Shown here: in pieces, positions 7,718-16,038 of the stretch
How the letters are laid out: each line of letters begins with the position of its first letter
How positions within the stretch are numbered: the first letter of the stretch is position 1
Source of the DNA: CAYIHX01 sp964363305
Lineage (GTDB): Bacteria > Bdellovibrionota > UBA1018
DNA: 44,622 nt
Direction of reading: 5' to 3'
Assembly (NCBI GenBank): GCA_964363305.1
Contig: CAYIHX010000034.1
Coordinates: forward strand, 1 to 44,622
The notes under the pieces: model-generated
Databases searched by the model: none
What the model was told of the DNA's origin: nothing
Seen by the model: the letters and a program-made list of their open reading frames with translations, nothing else
Translations under genes and position numbers: made by a program

Positions 7718-10700
7718 TGGAAATGGACCTGCTGACCTAGGCCGAAGAAAATTTGTGACTGGAATGGCCGCCGCGGGGGCGATGCTGTCGGCGCCCAGGG
7801 TTTTTGGGGCTCCGCTGCGATATTTCAAACCGATTCAGGTTGATAATCCGTTGGCGCAATATCCCAATCGAGATTGGGAGAAGACCTATCGAAATATCTT
7901 CGACTACGACTCGCAGTTCGTTTTCTTATGTGCTCCTAATGACACTCACAACTGCTTGTTGAAGGCCTATGTGAAGAATGGTGTCGTGGCCAGAATCGGA
8001 CCCAGCTATGGCTATGGCAAGGCGACCGACCTTTACGGCAACAAGGCCTCCTCGCGTTGGGATCCCCGCATTTGTCAGAAAGGGCTTGCGCTCGTTCGCC
8101 GCTTTTATGGCGATCGGCGAGTGAAGGCGCCCATGATTCGACGCGGCTTTAAGGACTGGGTAGACGCGGGATTTCCCCGGGATCCGGCGACGGGTGTGCC
8201 TGATCCGAAATACTTCCAACGAGGCAAAGACAAATGGCTGCGCCTGAGTTGGGATGATGCTTATTCCATCGCGGCCAAGGCCCTGGAAAACATTTCAAAG
8301 ACCTATGCGGGCGAGACGGGATCCAAGAGGCTCACCCAGCAGGGTTATGATCCCGCTATGGTTCATGCGGTCGAAGGCGCTGGCACTCAGACGATCAAGT
8401 TGCGCGGGGGGATGGCCTTCTTGGGCGCGACTCGAATCTTCGGGCTCTATCGCTTCGCGAACATGCTGGCGTTGATGGATGCCAAGCAGCGAGGGGTGGG
8501 AGCGGATAAGGCCATCGGCGCACGAGGCTGGGATAGCTATAGCTGGCATACCGATCTTCCGCCCGGGCACCCGATGGTGACCGGCTCTCAGACGAATGAT
8601 TTCGACCTTTTCGCGACCGAGTACGCCCAATTGATCATCGCATGGGGTATGAATTGGATCACGACCAAGATGCCCGATTCGCACTGGCTGACCGAGGCGC
8701 GCCTCAAAGGGGCGAAAACTTTCGCGGTGACGGTCGAGTACAGCGCCACGGCTTCGAAGGTTGACGAAGTTGCCGTGATTCGGCCCGGCACCGATCCGGC
8801 CTTCGCGTTAGGTTTGGCTCAGGTCATCATCTCCAAGGGGTTGTATGACAAGGATTTCGTGTCTCAGAACACGGATCTCCCTTTCCTGGTGCGCATGGAT
8901 ACCTTGCAGCCGCTCCGGCCCGAAGAGGTGATCGAAGGTTTTAAGGAGCCGGCCGAATTAAAGTCGCTTCGATTCATGAAGAAAGGGGCGAAAAATCCGT
9001 CTGGTCTCGAGAACGCGAATCAGTTCGCTCCCGATGGCATGCGCGAACAGTTCAGATCATACCTGGTGCTGGATGAGAAGACGGGAAAATTGACCGTTCT
9101 GACCCGTGATGACTTCGGTAAGAACATGGCGGACAAGAAAATTCAACCGAAGCTCAACGCCTCTTTAACGGTGAAGCTCTTGGATGGAACGAGTGTCCGC
9201 GTTCGCACGGTCTTTCATTTGACGACTGAATATTTGAATAAAAACTTCACGCCCGCGCAGACTGCGAGCGTGACGGGCGCTCCGAAATCAGTGATCTTGT
9301 CGCTTGCACTGCAAATTGCGGCGAATAAAGAGAAGACTCTTTTCGCCTGCGGTATGGGTCCCAATCAGTTTTTCAATTCCGATCTCAAGGATCGGGCCAT
9401 TTTCTTGGTCGCGGCGCTCACGCGGAACGTCGGCTTTCCCGGAGGGAATGTGGGGAGCTACGCCGGAAACTATCGCTCCGCTCTCTTTGGCGGGATTCCG
9501 TCGTATGCGGTCGAAGACCCGTTCAATCTTGCTTTGGGAAAAGGCGAGCAACCGAAAATCAAGAAGTACCTGCATTACGAATCTCTGCATTACTTCAACT
9601 ACGGAGATCGGCCCCTCAAGGTCGGGAAGAAGATGTTCACGGGCGAGGGACATATGCCGACGCCCACGAAAGCGATGTGGTTGAATAATTCGAATTCCGT
9701 CATCGGAAACGTGAAGTGGCACTACGATGTCGTCAATAATACGTTGCCGAAGATCGAGTTCATCGCCTACGCGGATTGGTGGTGGACGGGTTCATGCGAG
9801 TACGCGGACTTGGTTTTCGGCGTCGATAGCTGGGCTGAGTTCAAGGCGCCCGATATGACGGGCTCTTGCACGAACCCGTTTGTGCAGATGTTTCCTCGTT
9901 CGCCTCTGAACCGGATTTTCGACACGCGCACGGACATCGAGGTGATTGCGGGAGTAGCCGGGAAGCTCGGGGATTTGCTGAACGAGCCCCGGATGCGGGA
10001 TATGTGGAAGTTCTCCCAGGGTGGCGACGTGCATGAGTACCTCCAGCGCATCGTGAGCAATTCGGCCAATCTCAAGGGATACGATTCGAAAGACCTCGAG
10101 GAAAAGGCAGCCCAGGGAATTCCAGCTCTGGTCAATACCCGGACCTATCCCCGCGTTTCTTCGCTCGAGCAGGCGAGGTCAGAACAGCCCTGGCATACGA
10201 AATCGGGGCGCCTGGAGTTCTATCGGCCTGAAGTGGAGTTCATCGAGGGCGGCGAGAACATGGTGGTCTATCGAGAGCCGGTTGACTCGACGCCTTACGA
10301 GCCGAATGTTCTCGTGGCTCATCCCCATGAGGCGATTCGCCCGATGAAGCCTGAGGCTTACGGAATTTCTTCCAGTGATGTCTCCTCGGAGACGCGCCAG
10401 GTGAGGAATGTGACGCGGACGCCGGAGGAGCTGGTCGCCACGAAGCATCCGCTTCGGTTGAAGCTCTATACCCATGTCTTTCATACGCCAAAGTACCGTC
10501 ATGGCGCCCACTCGACGCCGATCGATACGGATTACACCGCGATCTGGTTCGGTCCGTTCGGCGATGTGTACCGTCACGACAAGCGCATGCCTTCGAACGT
10601 CGAGGGTTACGTCGACATCAATCCGCTCGATGCCAAGGAGCTGGGTCTGGAGGATGGCGATTACGTCTACATCGACGCGGATCCGGAGGATCGCCCGTTC

Positions 10701-11192
10701 CGCGGTTGGAAGAAGGGAACCGAGGAGTACAAGGTCGCGCGGCTGATGCTGCGAGCCCGGTATTACCCCGGTACACCGCGGGGTATCGCCCGAACCTGGC
10801 ATAATATGTATGGAGCCACGACAGGGAGTGTTCGCGCGCACGAGTCTCGTGAGGATGGAATGGCGAAGAGCGCTGAAACGAACTATCAGGCCATGTACCG
10901 GTATGGAAGTCACCAGAGCGCCACGCGCGCGTGGTTGCGCCCGACTCTGATGACAGAGACCTTGGTGCACAAAGGCATGTTCGGGCAGGGAATCGGCAAG
11001 GGTTTTGAGCCCGATATTCATTGTCCGGTCGGCGCCCCACGAGAAGCCTTCGTGAAGCTCACGAAGGCGGAAGACGGCGGCATGAACGGAAAAGGCCTCT
11101 GGCGCCCGGCATCTCTGGGTTTCCGGCCGACCTACGAGAACAAGGCCATGAAGGAGTACCTCAAGGGTCGCTTCATGAAGAAAGGGGTGTGA
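7710..11192 (+). CDS. nxrA: NXR/nitrate reductase-type molybdopterin oxidoreductase, alpha subunit
   Basis: A 1160-residue catalytic subunit of the type II DMSO reductase family; its length and segments (VDNPLAQYPNRDWEK, CAPNDTHNCLLKAYVKNG, YFQRGKDKW) strongly recall NxrA of Nitrospira and anammox bacteria. Residues 11-35 form a Tat signal (GRRKFVTGMAAAGAML), so it acts in the periplasm. By eye against NarG, the FS0 cluster ligands are C74, D78, C82 and C122, with Asp in place of one Cys as in the NXR branch. The molybdenum ligand is D282 in SWHTDLPPGHP. It carries bis-MGD and would interconvert nitrate and nitrite, or act on a related oxyanion such as selenate or chlorate. Direction cannot be inferred. 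GGGGAGAG precedes the ATG. It is followed after 3 nt by the beta subunit. The symbol denotes family resemblance, not proven function. Confidence 0.88.
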   Translation: MIDGNGPADLGRRKFVTGMAAAGAMLSAPRVFGAPLRYFKPIQVDNPLAQYPNRDWEKTYRNIFDYDSQFVFLCAPNDTHNCLLKAYVKNGVVARIGPSYGYGKATDLYGNKASSRWDPRICQKGLALVRRFYGDRRVKAPMIRRGFKDWVDAGFPRDPATGVPDPKYFQRGKDKWLRLSWDDAYSIAAKALENISKTYAGETGSKRLTQQGYDPAMVHAVEGAGTQTIKLRGGMAFLGATRIFGLYRFANMLALMDAKQRGVGADKAIGARGWDSYSWHTDLPPGHPMVTGSQTNDFDLFATEYAQLIIAWGMNWITTKMPDSHWLTEARLKGAKTFAVTVEYSATASKVDEVAVIRPGTDPAFALGLAQVIISKGLYDKDFVSQNTDLPFLVRMDTLQPLRPEEVIEGFKEPAELKSLRFMKKGAKNPSGLENANQFAPDGMREQFRSYLVLDEKTGKLTVLTRDDFGKNMADKKIQPKLNASLTVKLLDGTSVRVRTVFHLTTEYLNKNFTPAQTASVTGAPKSVILSLALQIAANKEKTLFACGMGPNQFFNSDLKDRAIFLVAALTRNVGFPGGNVGSYAGNYRSALFGGIPSYAVEDPFNLALGKGEQPKIKKYLHYESLHYFNYGDRPLKVGKKMFTGEGHMPTPTKAMWLNNSNSVIGNVKWHYDVVNNTLPKIEFIAYADWWWTGSCEYADLVFGVDSWAEFKAPDMTGSCTNPFVQMFPRSPLNRIFDTRTDIEVIAGVAGKLGDLLNEPRMRDMWKFSQGGDVHEYLQRIVSNSANLKGYDSKDLEEKAAQGIPALVNTRTYPRVSSLEQARSEQPWHTKSGRLEFYRPEVEFIEGGENMVVYREPVDSTPYEPNVLVAHPHEAIRPMKPEAYGISSSDVSSETRQVRNVTRTPEELVATKHPLRLKLYTHVFHTPKYRHGAHSTPIDTDYTAIWFGPFGDVYRHDKRMPSNVEGYVDINPLDAKELGLEDGDYVYIDADPEDRPFRGWKKGTEEYKVARLMLRARYYPGTPRGIARTWHNMYGATTGSVRAHESREDGMAKSAETNYQAMYRYGSHQSATRAWLRPTLMTETLVHKGMFGQGIGKGFEPDIHCPVGAPREAFVKLTKAEDGGMNGKGLWRPASLGFRPTYENKAMKEYLKGRFMKKGV

Positions 11193-11195
11193 TTT

Positions 11196-12326
11196 ATGGC
11201 GAAGGTCAAGAATTGGCATTTGAATCGGGAGATGGAGTATCCGTTCGCGGAAAGCCGCCCCAAGAGGCAGTGGTCGATCGTTTTCGATCTAAATAAGTGC
11301 ATCGCTTGTCAGACTTGCTCGTTGGCCTGTAAGACCACCTGGACGAGCGGCAAAGGCCAGGAGTACATGTTTTGGAATAACGTGGAGACCAAGCCCTACG
11401 GAAGTTATCCACTGGCCTGGGATGTTCGCGTGCTGGAACAGCTCGGGCAGCAGCAGTGGAAAAAGCAGGAGCCCTACCATGGAAAAACGATTTTTGAAGC
11501 GGCTCCCGCCTCTGAACGGGTGACGCACTTCAATCCCGCGGATGAAGATTGGATGTATCCCAACAATGGTGAGGATGACTGCGCGGGGAATGTTTCGAAG
11601 GGGGATCACCTCACTCTCCCTCACGACAAGTGGTTCTTCTACCTGCCGCGTACTTGCGCGCACTGCACCTATCCGGCCTGTCTGGCTTCGTGCCCCCGTA
11701 AGGCGATTTACAAGAGAGAGGAAGATGGCATCGTCCTGATCGATCAATCGCGCTGCAAGGGCTATGGCGAATGCGTACGTGCCTGCCCTTACAAAAAGTC
11801 GATGTATAACCCCCACACTCGCGTCAGCGAGAAGTGCGTCGGTTGTTATCCTGCGGTCGAGAAGGGTTATCAGCCGATGTGCGTTCAAAATTGCATCGGA
11901 AAGATTCGAATCATGGGATTCATTAACCCCCCCTGGAAGTCCCGGGATGACAATCCGGTCGACTACCTGGTTCACAAGATGGGGCTGGCGCTTCCGTACT
12001 ATCCTCAACTTGGATTGGAGCCGAACATCTATTACATCCCGCCTATTCACGCCAATCGCGAGTATTTGCAGCAGATGTTTGGCCCAAACGTCGATGAGTC
12101 GATCGAGCGCTATAAAAAACTTCGCGATGATCCCGTGGCCCAGGGCTTACTTGTCTTGATGGGCAGTACGGATCGGATCATGCATTCATTCAGCGTGAAG
12201 AACGGGATTGCAGCTGGTTTTGACGAGAAGGGTGACGAAATTGTGAGTGTTCCGGTCACTGAGCCCTTCATCGAACGCGTCGCTTTCGACGCGAAGCATA
12301 AGACGGTACGAAATAATACGCCCTAA
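11196..12326 (+). CDS. nxrB: NXR/nitrate reductase-type Fe-S beta subunit
   Basis: A 376-residue electron-transfer subunit with four cysteine groups: CIACQTCSLAC (C35, C38, C41, C45), CAHCTYPACLASCP, CKGYGECVRACP and CVGCYPAVEK...CVQNC. In the third group a Tyr stands where the second Cys of a four-iron site would be, the hallmark of the [3Fe-4S] site in NarH/NxrB. Segments such as NWHLNREMEYPF, NNVETKPYGSYP and GLEPNIYYIPPI are those of Nitrospira/anammox-type NxrB. It relays electrons between alpha and the haem gamma subunit. It has no signal peptide, so it should be exported as a hitchhiker with the Tat-tagged alpha subunit. It starts 3 nt after alpha. About 50 C-terminal residues after the last cluster look variable. 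Confidence 0.9.
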   Translation: MAKVKNWHLNREMEYPFAESRPKRQWSIVFDLNKCIACQTCSLACKTTWTSGKGQEYMFWNNVETKPYGSYPLAWDVRVLEQLGQQQWKKQEPYHGKTIFEAAPASERVTHFNPADEDWMYPNNGEDDCAGNVSKGDHLTLPHDKWFFYLPRTCAHCTYPACLASCPRKAIYKREEDGIVLIDQSRCKGYGECVRACPYKKSMYNPHTRVSEKCVGCYPAVEKGYQPMCVQNCIGKIRIMGFINPPWKSRDDNPVDYLVHKMGLALPYYPQLGLEPNIYYIPPIHANREYLQQMFGPNVDESIERYKKLRDDPVAQGLLVLMGSTDRIMHSFSVKNGIAAGFDEKGDEIVSVPVTEPFIERVAFDAKHKTVRNNTP

Positions 12327-12349
12327 GCACCGACGGCAAGGAGAAGAGT

Positions 12350-13213
12350 ATGGTTCAATATCGTAAGATCATGATGGGCGGAGCACTGGCGCTTCAGTTG
12401 CTCAGTGCGGGCGTTTTCGCAGCCGAGATCAAGGTGGCGAAGGTTTCCGCGAATCTCTCGGCGCCAGACTTGGGCTCGAAGGTTTGGAAGGGTGTCGCCG
12501 AGGAGCCGATTTCGTTGATGGCGCAACCGATCGCGCTGCCGCGACCGAGCACGACGACGACATCAATGATTCGCGTTCAGGCGATTCACGATGGAAAGTG
12601 GATCGCTTTTCGGATGAAGTGGAAGGCGGCCTCGAAGAATGAGGCTGGTCGCTTGGGTCAGTTCTCCGATGCCGTCGCCCTGCAGTTTCCCGTTAAGGCG
12701 GGCTCTCCTCCCCCGATTTTTATGGGGGCGAAGGGAAACCCCGTGCATATCTTTCATTGGCGGGCCCAGTATCAGCGGGACCTTGAGAAGGGTAAGCCGA
12801 CGATGAAGCAGCTCTATCCGAATATGAATCCGGATATGTATCCCATGGAGTTCAAGGATTCCGGCTCGGTCGAGGGGTTGACCGATGCGAAGCGCGAGGT
12901 CTATGCGCCGGGGCAAGCTTCGGGAAATCCGCAATCCTACGTCAAGGGAAGCGCGGTGGATGAGATTCTTGCTGAGGGTTTTGGGAGCAGTGCGGTCATT
13001 GAGAATCGCATGTCGATTGGCAAGGGCGAATGGTCGAATGGAGAATGGTCCGTGGTCATTGCTCGCCCGCTGGTTCGAGAAAGTGGTTCAGTGCTTGAGC
13101 CCGGAAAGTTGGGTCATGTGGCCTTCGCAGTGTGGCAAGGAGGTCAGCAAGAGGTGGGCGCGCGCAAATGCGTTACGATGACCTGGGTGCCCGTCCAGTG
13201 GGTCGCTCAATGA
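12350..13213 (+). CDS. Haem-binding gamma subunit (ethylbenzene dehydrogenase/DdhC-like)
   Basis: A 287-residue protein with a Sec signal peptide (MMGGALALQLLSAGVFA, cut near residue 25) followed by a beta-rich domain. Features such as IRVQAIHDGKWIAFRMKW, FSDAVALQFPV and IFMGAKGNPVHIFHWRA match the haem b-binding gamma subunits of type II DMSO-family enzymes (EbdC, DdhC, SerC, ClrC; PF09459). In those proteins Met and Lys ligate the haem; the Met in IFMGAKGNPV is the likely one here. It would pass electrons between beta and a soluble or membrane cytochrome that is not encoded in this window. AGGAGAAGAG precedes the ATG, 23 nt after beta. Gene order here is alpha-beta-gamma-chaperone, unlike the A-B-D-C order of ser/clr/ddh operons. 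Confidence 0.8.
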   Translation: MVQYRKIMMGGALALQLLSAGVFAAEIKVAKVSANLSAPDLGSKVWKGVAEEPISLMAQPIALPRPSTTTTSMIRVQAIHDGKWIAFRMKWKAASKNEAGRLGQFSDAVALQFPVKAGSPPPIFMGAKGNPVHIFHWRAQYQRDLEKGKPTMKQLYPNMNPDMYPMEFKDSGSVEGLTDAKREVYAPGQASGNPQSYVKGSAVDEILAEGFGSSAVIENRMSIGKGEWSNGEWSVVIARPLVRESGSVLEPGKLGHVAFAVWQGGQQEVGARKCVTMTWVPVQWVAQ

Positions 13214-13223
13214 GGAGATCAGA

Positions 13224-13946
13224 ATGATCGCAATTCGAAATGAGACATGGGGACCGCAGTTTGTTCTCGCTTCCCTTCTGACCGGTTATCCGGACGAGGC
13301 GTTTTCCGAGTATTTGGGGACTCTGCTGAGCGATGAGGCCTTGGCTGACGGGCCGGACGAGGTGGCGGAGAGCCTCCGTGACGTCTGTGCCCGGGCGGAG
13401 GGGGTGATGAGGACGGCGGCGACCTTGGATGATTTACGCTCCGAGTATATTGACCTGTTCGATCGCGGGCGGGAAGTGAACTCCCTTTACGAGACGGAAT
13501 ACGGGCGTGAGCGAGCGATGGTCAAAGGTACGGAGCTGGTCGATATCGCGGCCTTCTATCGGGCTTTTGGCCTCGAGAACGGAGCAGCCGGGACGCTTCC
13601 CGAGATGGTTGATCATGTTTCGGTAGAGTTTGAGTTCTACGCCCTTCTTGTCCTGAAGAGTCAGCTTTTGAGCGAGGCCGGAGATCCCGAAGGAATGGAT
13701 ATCGTTCTGGATGCGCGGAGGAAGTTCCTCCAGAGCCATTTGGGCAGGTTCATTGGCGCAATCTGCGACCGTCCAGGCGTGGCCGAGAGCGCTTTTTATG
13801 GGGCAGTGTTCCGATATTGTCGAGACTTGGTCAGCCAGGAGTGTAAACGTCTGGACGTAGTTCCCGAGGTTCAACAGTGGATTTCTGGCCAGACGGAGGC
13901 TCCAGAAATGAGTTGCGGTGCAGTGGCAGCAGTCCATTTGAAGTAG
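13224..13946 (+). CDS. TorD/NarJ-type chaperone for the molybdoenzyme
   Basis: A 240-residue, largely helical protein of the TorD/DmsD/NarJ (PF02613) type. It shows the family pattern of an N-terminal GYPDEAFSEYLGTLL helix, then EYIDLFDRGREVNSLYETEYG and later DHVSVEFEFYALLVLK. Such chaperones bind the Tat signal or N-terminus of the catalytic subunit in the cytoplasm until Moco and Fe-S clusters are inserted. GAGGAGAT lies just before the ATG, 10 nt after gamma. The partner is almost certainly the alpha subunit at 7710-11192. It is the last gene before the riboswitch-like gap. Confidence 0.82.
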   Translation: MIAIRNETWGPQFVLASLLTGYPDEAFSEYLGTLLSDEALADGPDEVAESLRDVCARAEGVMRTAATLDDLRSEYIDLFDRGREVNSLYETEYGRERAMVKGTELVDIAAFYRAFGLENGAAGTLPEMVDHVSVEFEFYALLVLKSQLLSEAGDPEGMDIVLDARRKFLQSHLGRFIGAICDRPGVAESAFYGAVFRYCRDLVSQECKRLDVVPEVQQWISGQTEAPEMSCGAVAAVHLK

Positions 13947-13954
13947 TCGCTAGG

Positions 13955-14066
13955 ATTAAACTCCGAGCCCTCGGTTTCTAACCCACGGCGACGTGGTAGG
14001 CGAGACCAGGGCCGTGCATAGAAATATGCGCCAAGGTGAGAAAGGAAACCTTCTCGCCTCCCGGCT
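13955..14066 (+). promoter_or_regulatory. Molybdenum cofactor (Moco) riboswitch candidate upstream of moaA
   Basis: The only long noncoding gap in the operon. It starts with CTCCGAGCC, contains a hairpin CCACG-GCGA-CGTGG (13983-13996), a hairpin GCATA-GAAA-TATGC (14016-14029) and a long hairpin GGTGAGA(A)AGG-AAA-CCTTCTCGCC (about 14035-14058), then CTCCCGG. Two GNRA loops, the conserved ends and the position before moaA fit the Moco RNA motif known from moaA leaders of Proteobacteria. CCTTCTC (14049-14055), the 3' strand of the long hairpin, is exactly complementary to GAGAAGG (14075-14081) in the moaA ribosome-binding region. Folding of the aptamer and access to the ribosome site could therefore be coupled. 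No poly-U terminator is seen, so translational control is more likely. Confidence 0.8.
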
Positions 14067-14084
14067 TTGGAAAGGAGAAGGTAC

Positions 14085-15071
14085 GTGAGGTTAATGGATT
14101 CACAGCAGCGGGCGTTTGCCTATCTGCGTCTTTCGGTGACTGACCGCTGTAATTTCAGCTGTGTCTATTGTCTCCCGAATGGCTATCAGCCCTCACTGGA
14201 GTCTCGCACCGAGGCCGAACTCTCCGTCGAGGAGATTCGTCGACTGGTTGCGGGGTTCGCTCAGATGGGCGTGACCAAAGTACGGTTGACGGGGGGCGAG
14301 CCGACGGTTCGGCGCGATATTGTTGAGATCGCGTCGGCGGTGGCAAGCACCGGGGGAGTCGAGAAGGTCGCCATCACGACGAACGGGGGTCGGCTGGCGG
14401 AACTGGCGCTTCCCTTGCGCGAGGCGGGTGTGACGGCCGTGAACGTCAGTATCGACAGCTTGGATGCCGAAAAATTCAGAAAAATCACCGGCACGGATCG
14501 ACTGGGAGAAATCAAGAGGGGTATCGATCGTGCGCTGGAGGTCGGGTTTGAAAACGTCAAAGTGAACGCGGTCCTGTTGAAGGACTGCAACGATGTGGAG
14601 GTCGGCTCCTTCATGGAGTGGGTGCGTGACCGGCCCGTGTCGGTGCGGTTCATCGAACTGATGCGCACGGGGAAAAACGGGGATTTCTTCGGGCAGAGGC
14701 ATCTTTCAGCCGGAAAGATTCGATTGGATCTCCTCAAAGCGGGATGGACTCAGGCTGCGAGGTCATTGACGGATGGCCCGGCCGTCGTGTTTGAGCATTC
14801 TTCTTATCGGGGGTCGATTGGACTGATCGCGCCTTATTCTCAGGATTTCTGCGTGAGCTGCAACCGCCTGCGGGTCTCCGCACGTGGAGCGTTACGGCTT
14901 TGTCTCTTCGGGGAAAAGGACGAGTCGCTGCGCCCTTATCTCGCGGATGATGGCGATCGAGGCGAGTTGATGACCCGAGTCCGAGAGCTTCTGCGAGAGA
15001 AAGCGCCCTCCCACTTACTGCATGAAGGAAAATATGGAAACACCTGGAACCTCGCCGGCATCGGCGGCTAA
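14085..15071 (+). CDS. moaA: GTP 3',8-cyclase MoaA
   Basis: A radical SAM enzyme for the first Moco step, converting GTP to 3',8-cyclo-7,8-dihydro-GTP. The N-terminal cluster motif is CNFSCVYC after LRLSVTDR, the SAM segment is RLTGGEPTVRRD, and the C-terminal cluster is FCVSCNRLRVSARGALRLCLF-like. The protein ends in Gly-Gly, as MoaA must. The GTG at 14085 lies 7 nt after GGAG (14074-14077) and gives 328 residues. ATG at 14094 is an alternative; a TTG at 14067 lies before the ribosome site and is unlikely. It is the first gene after the riboswitch candidate, so its translation is the likely point of control. It overlaps moaC-mog. Confidence 0.93.
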   Translation: MRLMDSQQRAFAYLRLSVTDRCNFSCVYCLPNGYQPSLESRTEAELSVEEIRRLVAGFAQMGVTKVRLTGGEPTVRRDIVEIASAVASTGGVEKVAITTNGGRLAELALPLREAGVTAVNVSIDSLDAEKFRKITGTDRLGEIKRGIDRALEVGFENVKVNAVLLKDCNDVEVGSFMEWVRDRPVSVRFIELMRTGKNGDFFGQRHLSAGKIRLDLLKAGWTQAARSLTDGPAVVFEHSSYRGSIGLIAPYSQDFCVSCNRLRVSARGALRLCLFGEKDESLRPYLADDGDRGELMTRVRELLREKAPSHLLHEGKYGNTWNLAGIGG

Positions 15072-16038
15072 TTTTCGGATGATCGACATCGCGGAGAAGA
15101 AGGATACCCAGCGCCGAGCGGTGGCGTCCGGGGCTTTTTTCGCGGCGGCGTCGACCTTAAGAAGAATTCGCGATCGTACTCTCCCGAAGGGAGATGTTCT
15201 CGTTCTGGCCGAAGTCGCCGGAATTCAGGGCGCAAAGCTGACCGCAAGCCTTTTGCCCCTTTGTCATCCGCTTTCATTGACCTCGGTGAGAGTCTGGACG
15301 GAATGTCTGGACGACCGGATTTCTGTTTTCTGCGAGGCGAAGACGCTAGGGAAGACAGGCGTTGAGATGGAGGCCTTGTGTGGCGTCAACGCCGCGTTGC
15401 TCTGCATCTATGATCTGACCAAGGGGATCGACCCGGTACTGCGCATCGGTGAGATCAAACTGGAGATCAAAGAGGGCGGGAAGTCGGGCTGTTGGATTCA
15501 CCCTGGGCCTGAGGAGGTGCAAGCTCAGGAGGAGGGGCTTTTGCAAGGCGCCGTTTGCGCGGTGATCACTTTGAGCGATCGTTGTTCTCGGGGAGAAGCA
15601 GAGGACCGATCGGGTCCGATGGCGGCGAAGTGGATGGAGAGCCAGGGCGGCCAGTTGCTTTCTCTCGCCGTGTTGCCGGACGATGCGCATCGTCTTCGCG
15701 AGCGGCTCGTCGCGCTGCTTGAGAATCCGGCTCCCGGTCTGATCCTGACCACAGGGGGGACGGGCCTCTCTCGGCGGGATATAACTCCGGAAACAGTGCT
15801 GGCCCTCTCGCAAGAGCTGGGTGGTCGTGAAGTGCCCGGCTTTGGTGAGCTTTTGCGACGTGAGGGCGCTCGTCATACGGAGATGTCTTGGTTGAGTCGC
15901 TCGACGGCAGTCATGATTCGACGCACGTTGATTCTTTGCCTCCCTGGAAGCCCCCGCGCGGTCGAGCAGGGACTTCGCTCGGTCGGATCATTGATTCGAC
16001 ATTCGATCCACATCATGGCGGACGGCGGTCATCCATGA
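15034..16038 (+). CDS. MoaC-MogA/MoaB fusion: cPMP synthase and molybdopterin adenylyltransferase
   Basis: A 334-residue two-domain protein. Residues 1-160 are MoaC: FRMIDIAEKKDTQRRA, then KLTASLLPLCHPL, GVEMEALCGVN, KGID and the terminal GGKSG. This domain makes cyclic pyranopterin monophosphate from the MoaA product. After a short linker, residues 165-334 are a MogA/MoaB domain: ITLSDRCSRGEAEDRSGP, TTGGTGLSRRDITPE and LPGSPRAV, which adenylylates molybdopterin before metal insertion. The two activities sit at different points of the pathway. The ATG at 15034 follows AAGGA; an in-frame ATG at 15022 is possible. It overlaps moaA by 38 nt and shares ATGA with the next gene. Confidence 0.9.
   Translation: METPGTSPASAANFRMIDIAEKKDTQRRAVASGAFFAAASTLRRIRDRTLPKGDVLVLAEVAGIQGAKLTASLLPLCHPLSLTSVRVWTECLDDRISVFCEAKTLGKTGVEMEALCGVNAALLCIYDLTKGIDPVLRIGEIKLEIKEGGKSGCWIHPGPEEVQAQEEGLLQGAVCAVITLSDRCSRGEAEDRSGPMAAKWMESQGGQLLSLAVLPDDAHRLRERLVALLENPAPGLILTTGGTGLSRRDITPETVLALSQELGGREVPGFGELLRREGARHTEMSWLSRSTAVMIRRTLILCLPGSPRAVEQGLRSVGSLIRHSIHIMADGGHP

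Noticed and set aside
10179..11219. 346-codon minus-strand frame opposite the alpha subunit
   Set aside because: Shadow of the NXR alpha gene; composition is His/Arg-rich and no domain is visible.
7710..12326. Classical membrane-bound NarGH
   Set aside because: Alpha has a full Tat signal, its cluster ligands follow the NXR pattern, a haem gamma subunit replaces NarI, and no narI or narK is adjacent.
15888..16034. Upstream extension of the MOT1-like transporter frame to 15888
   Set aside because: It lies fully within the MogA domain coding sequence in another frame. The ATG at 16035 overlaps the upstream stop as ATGA, the pattern of the whole operon, and the first membrane segment begins there.
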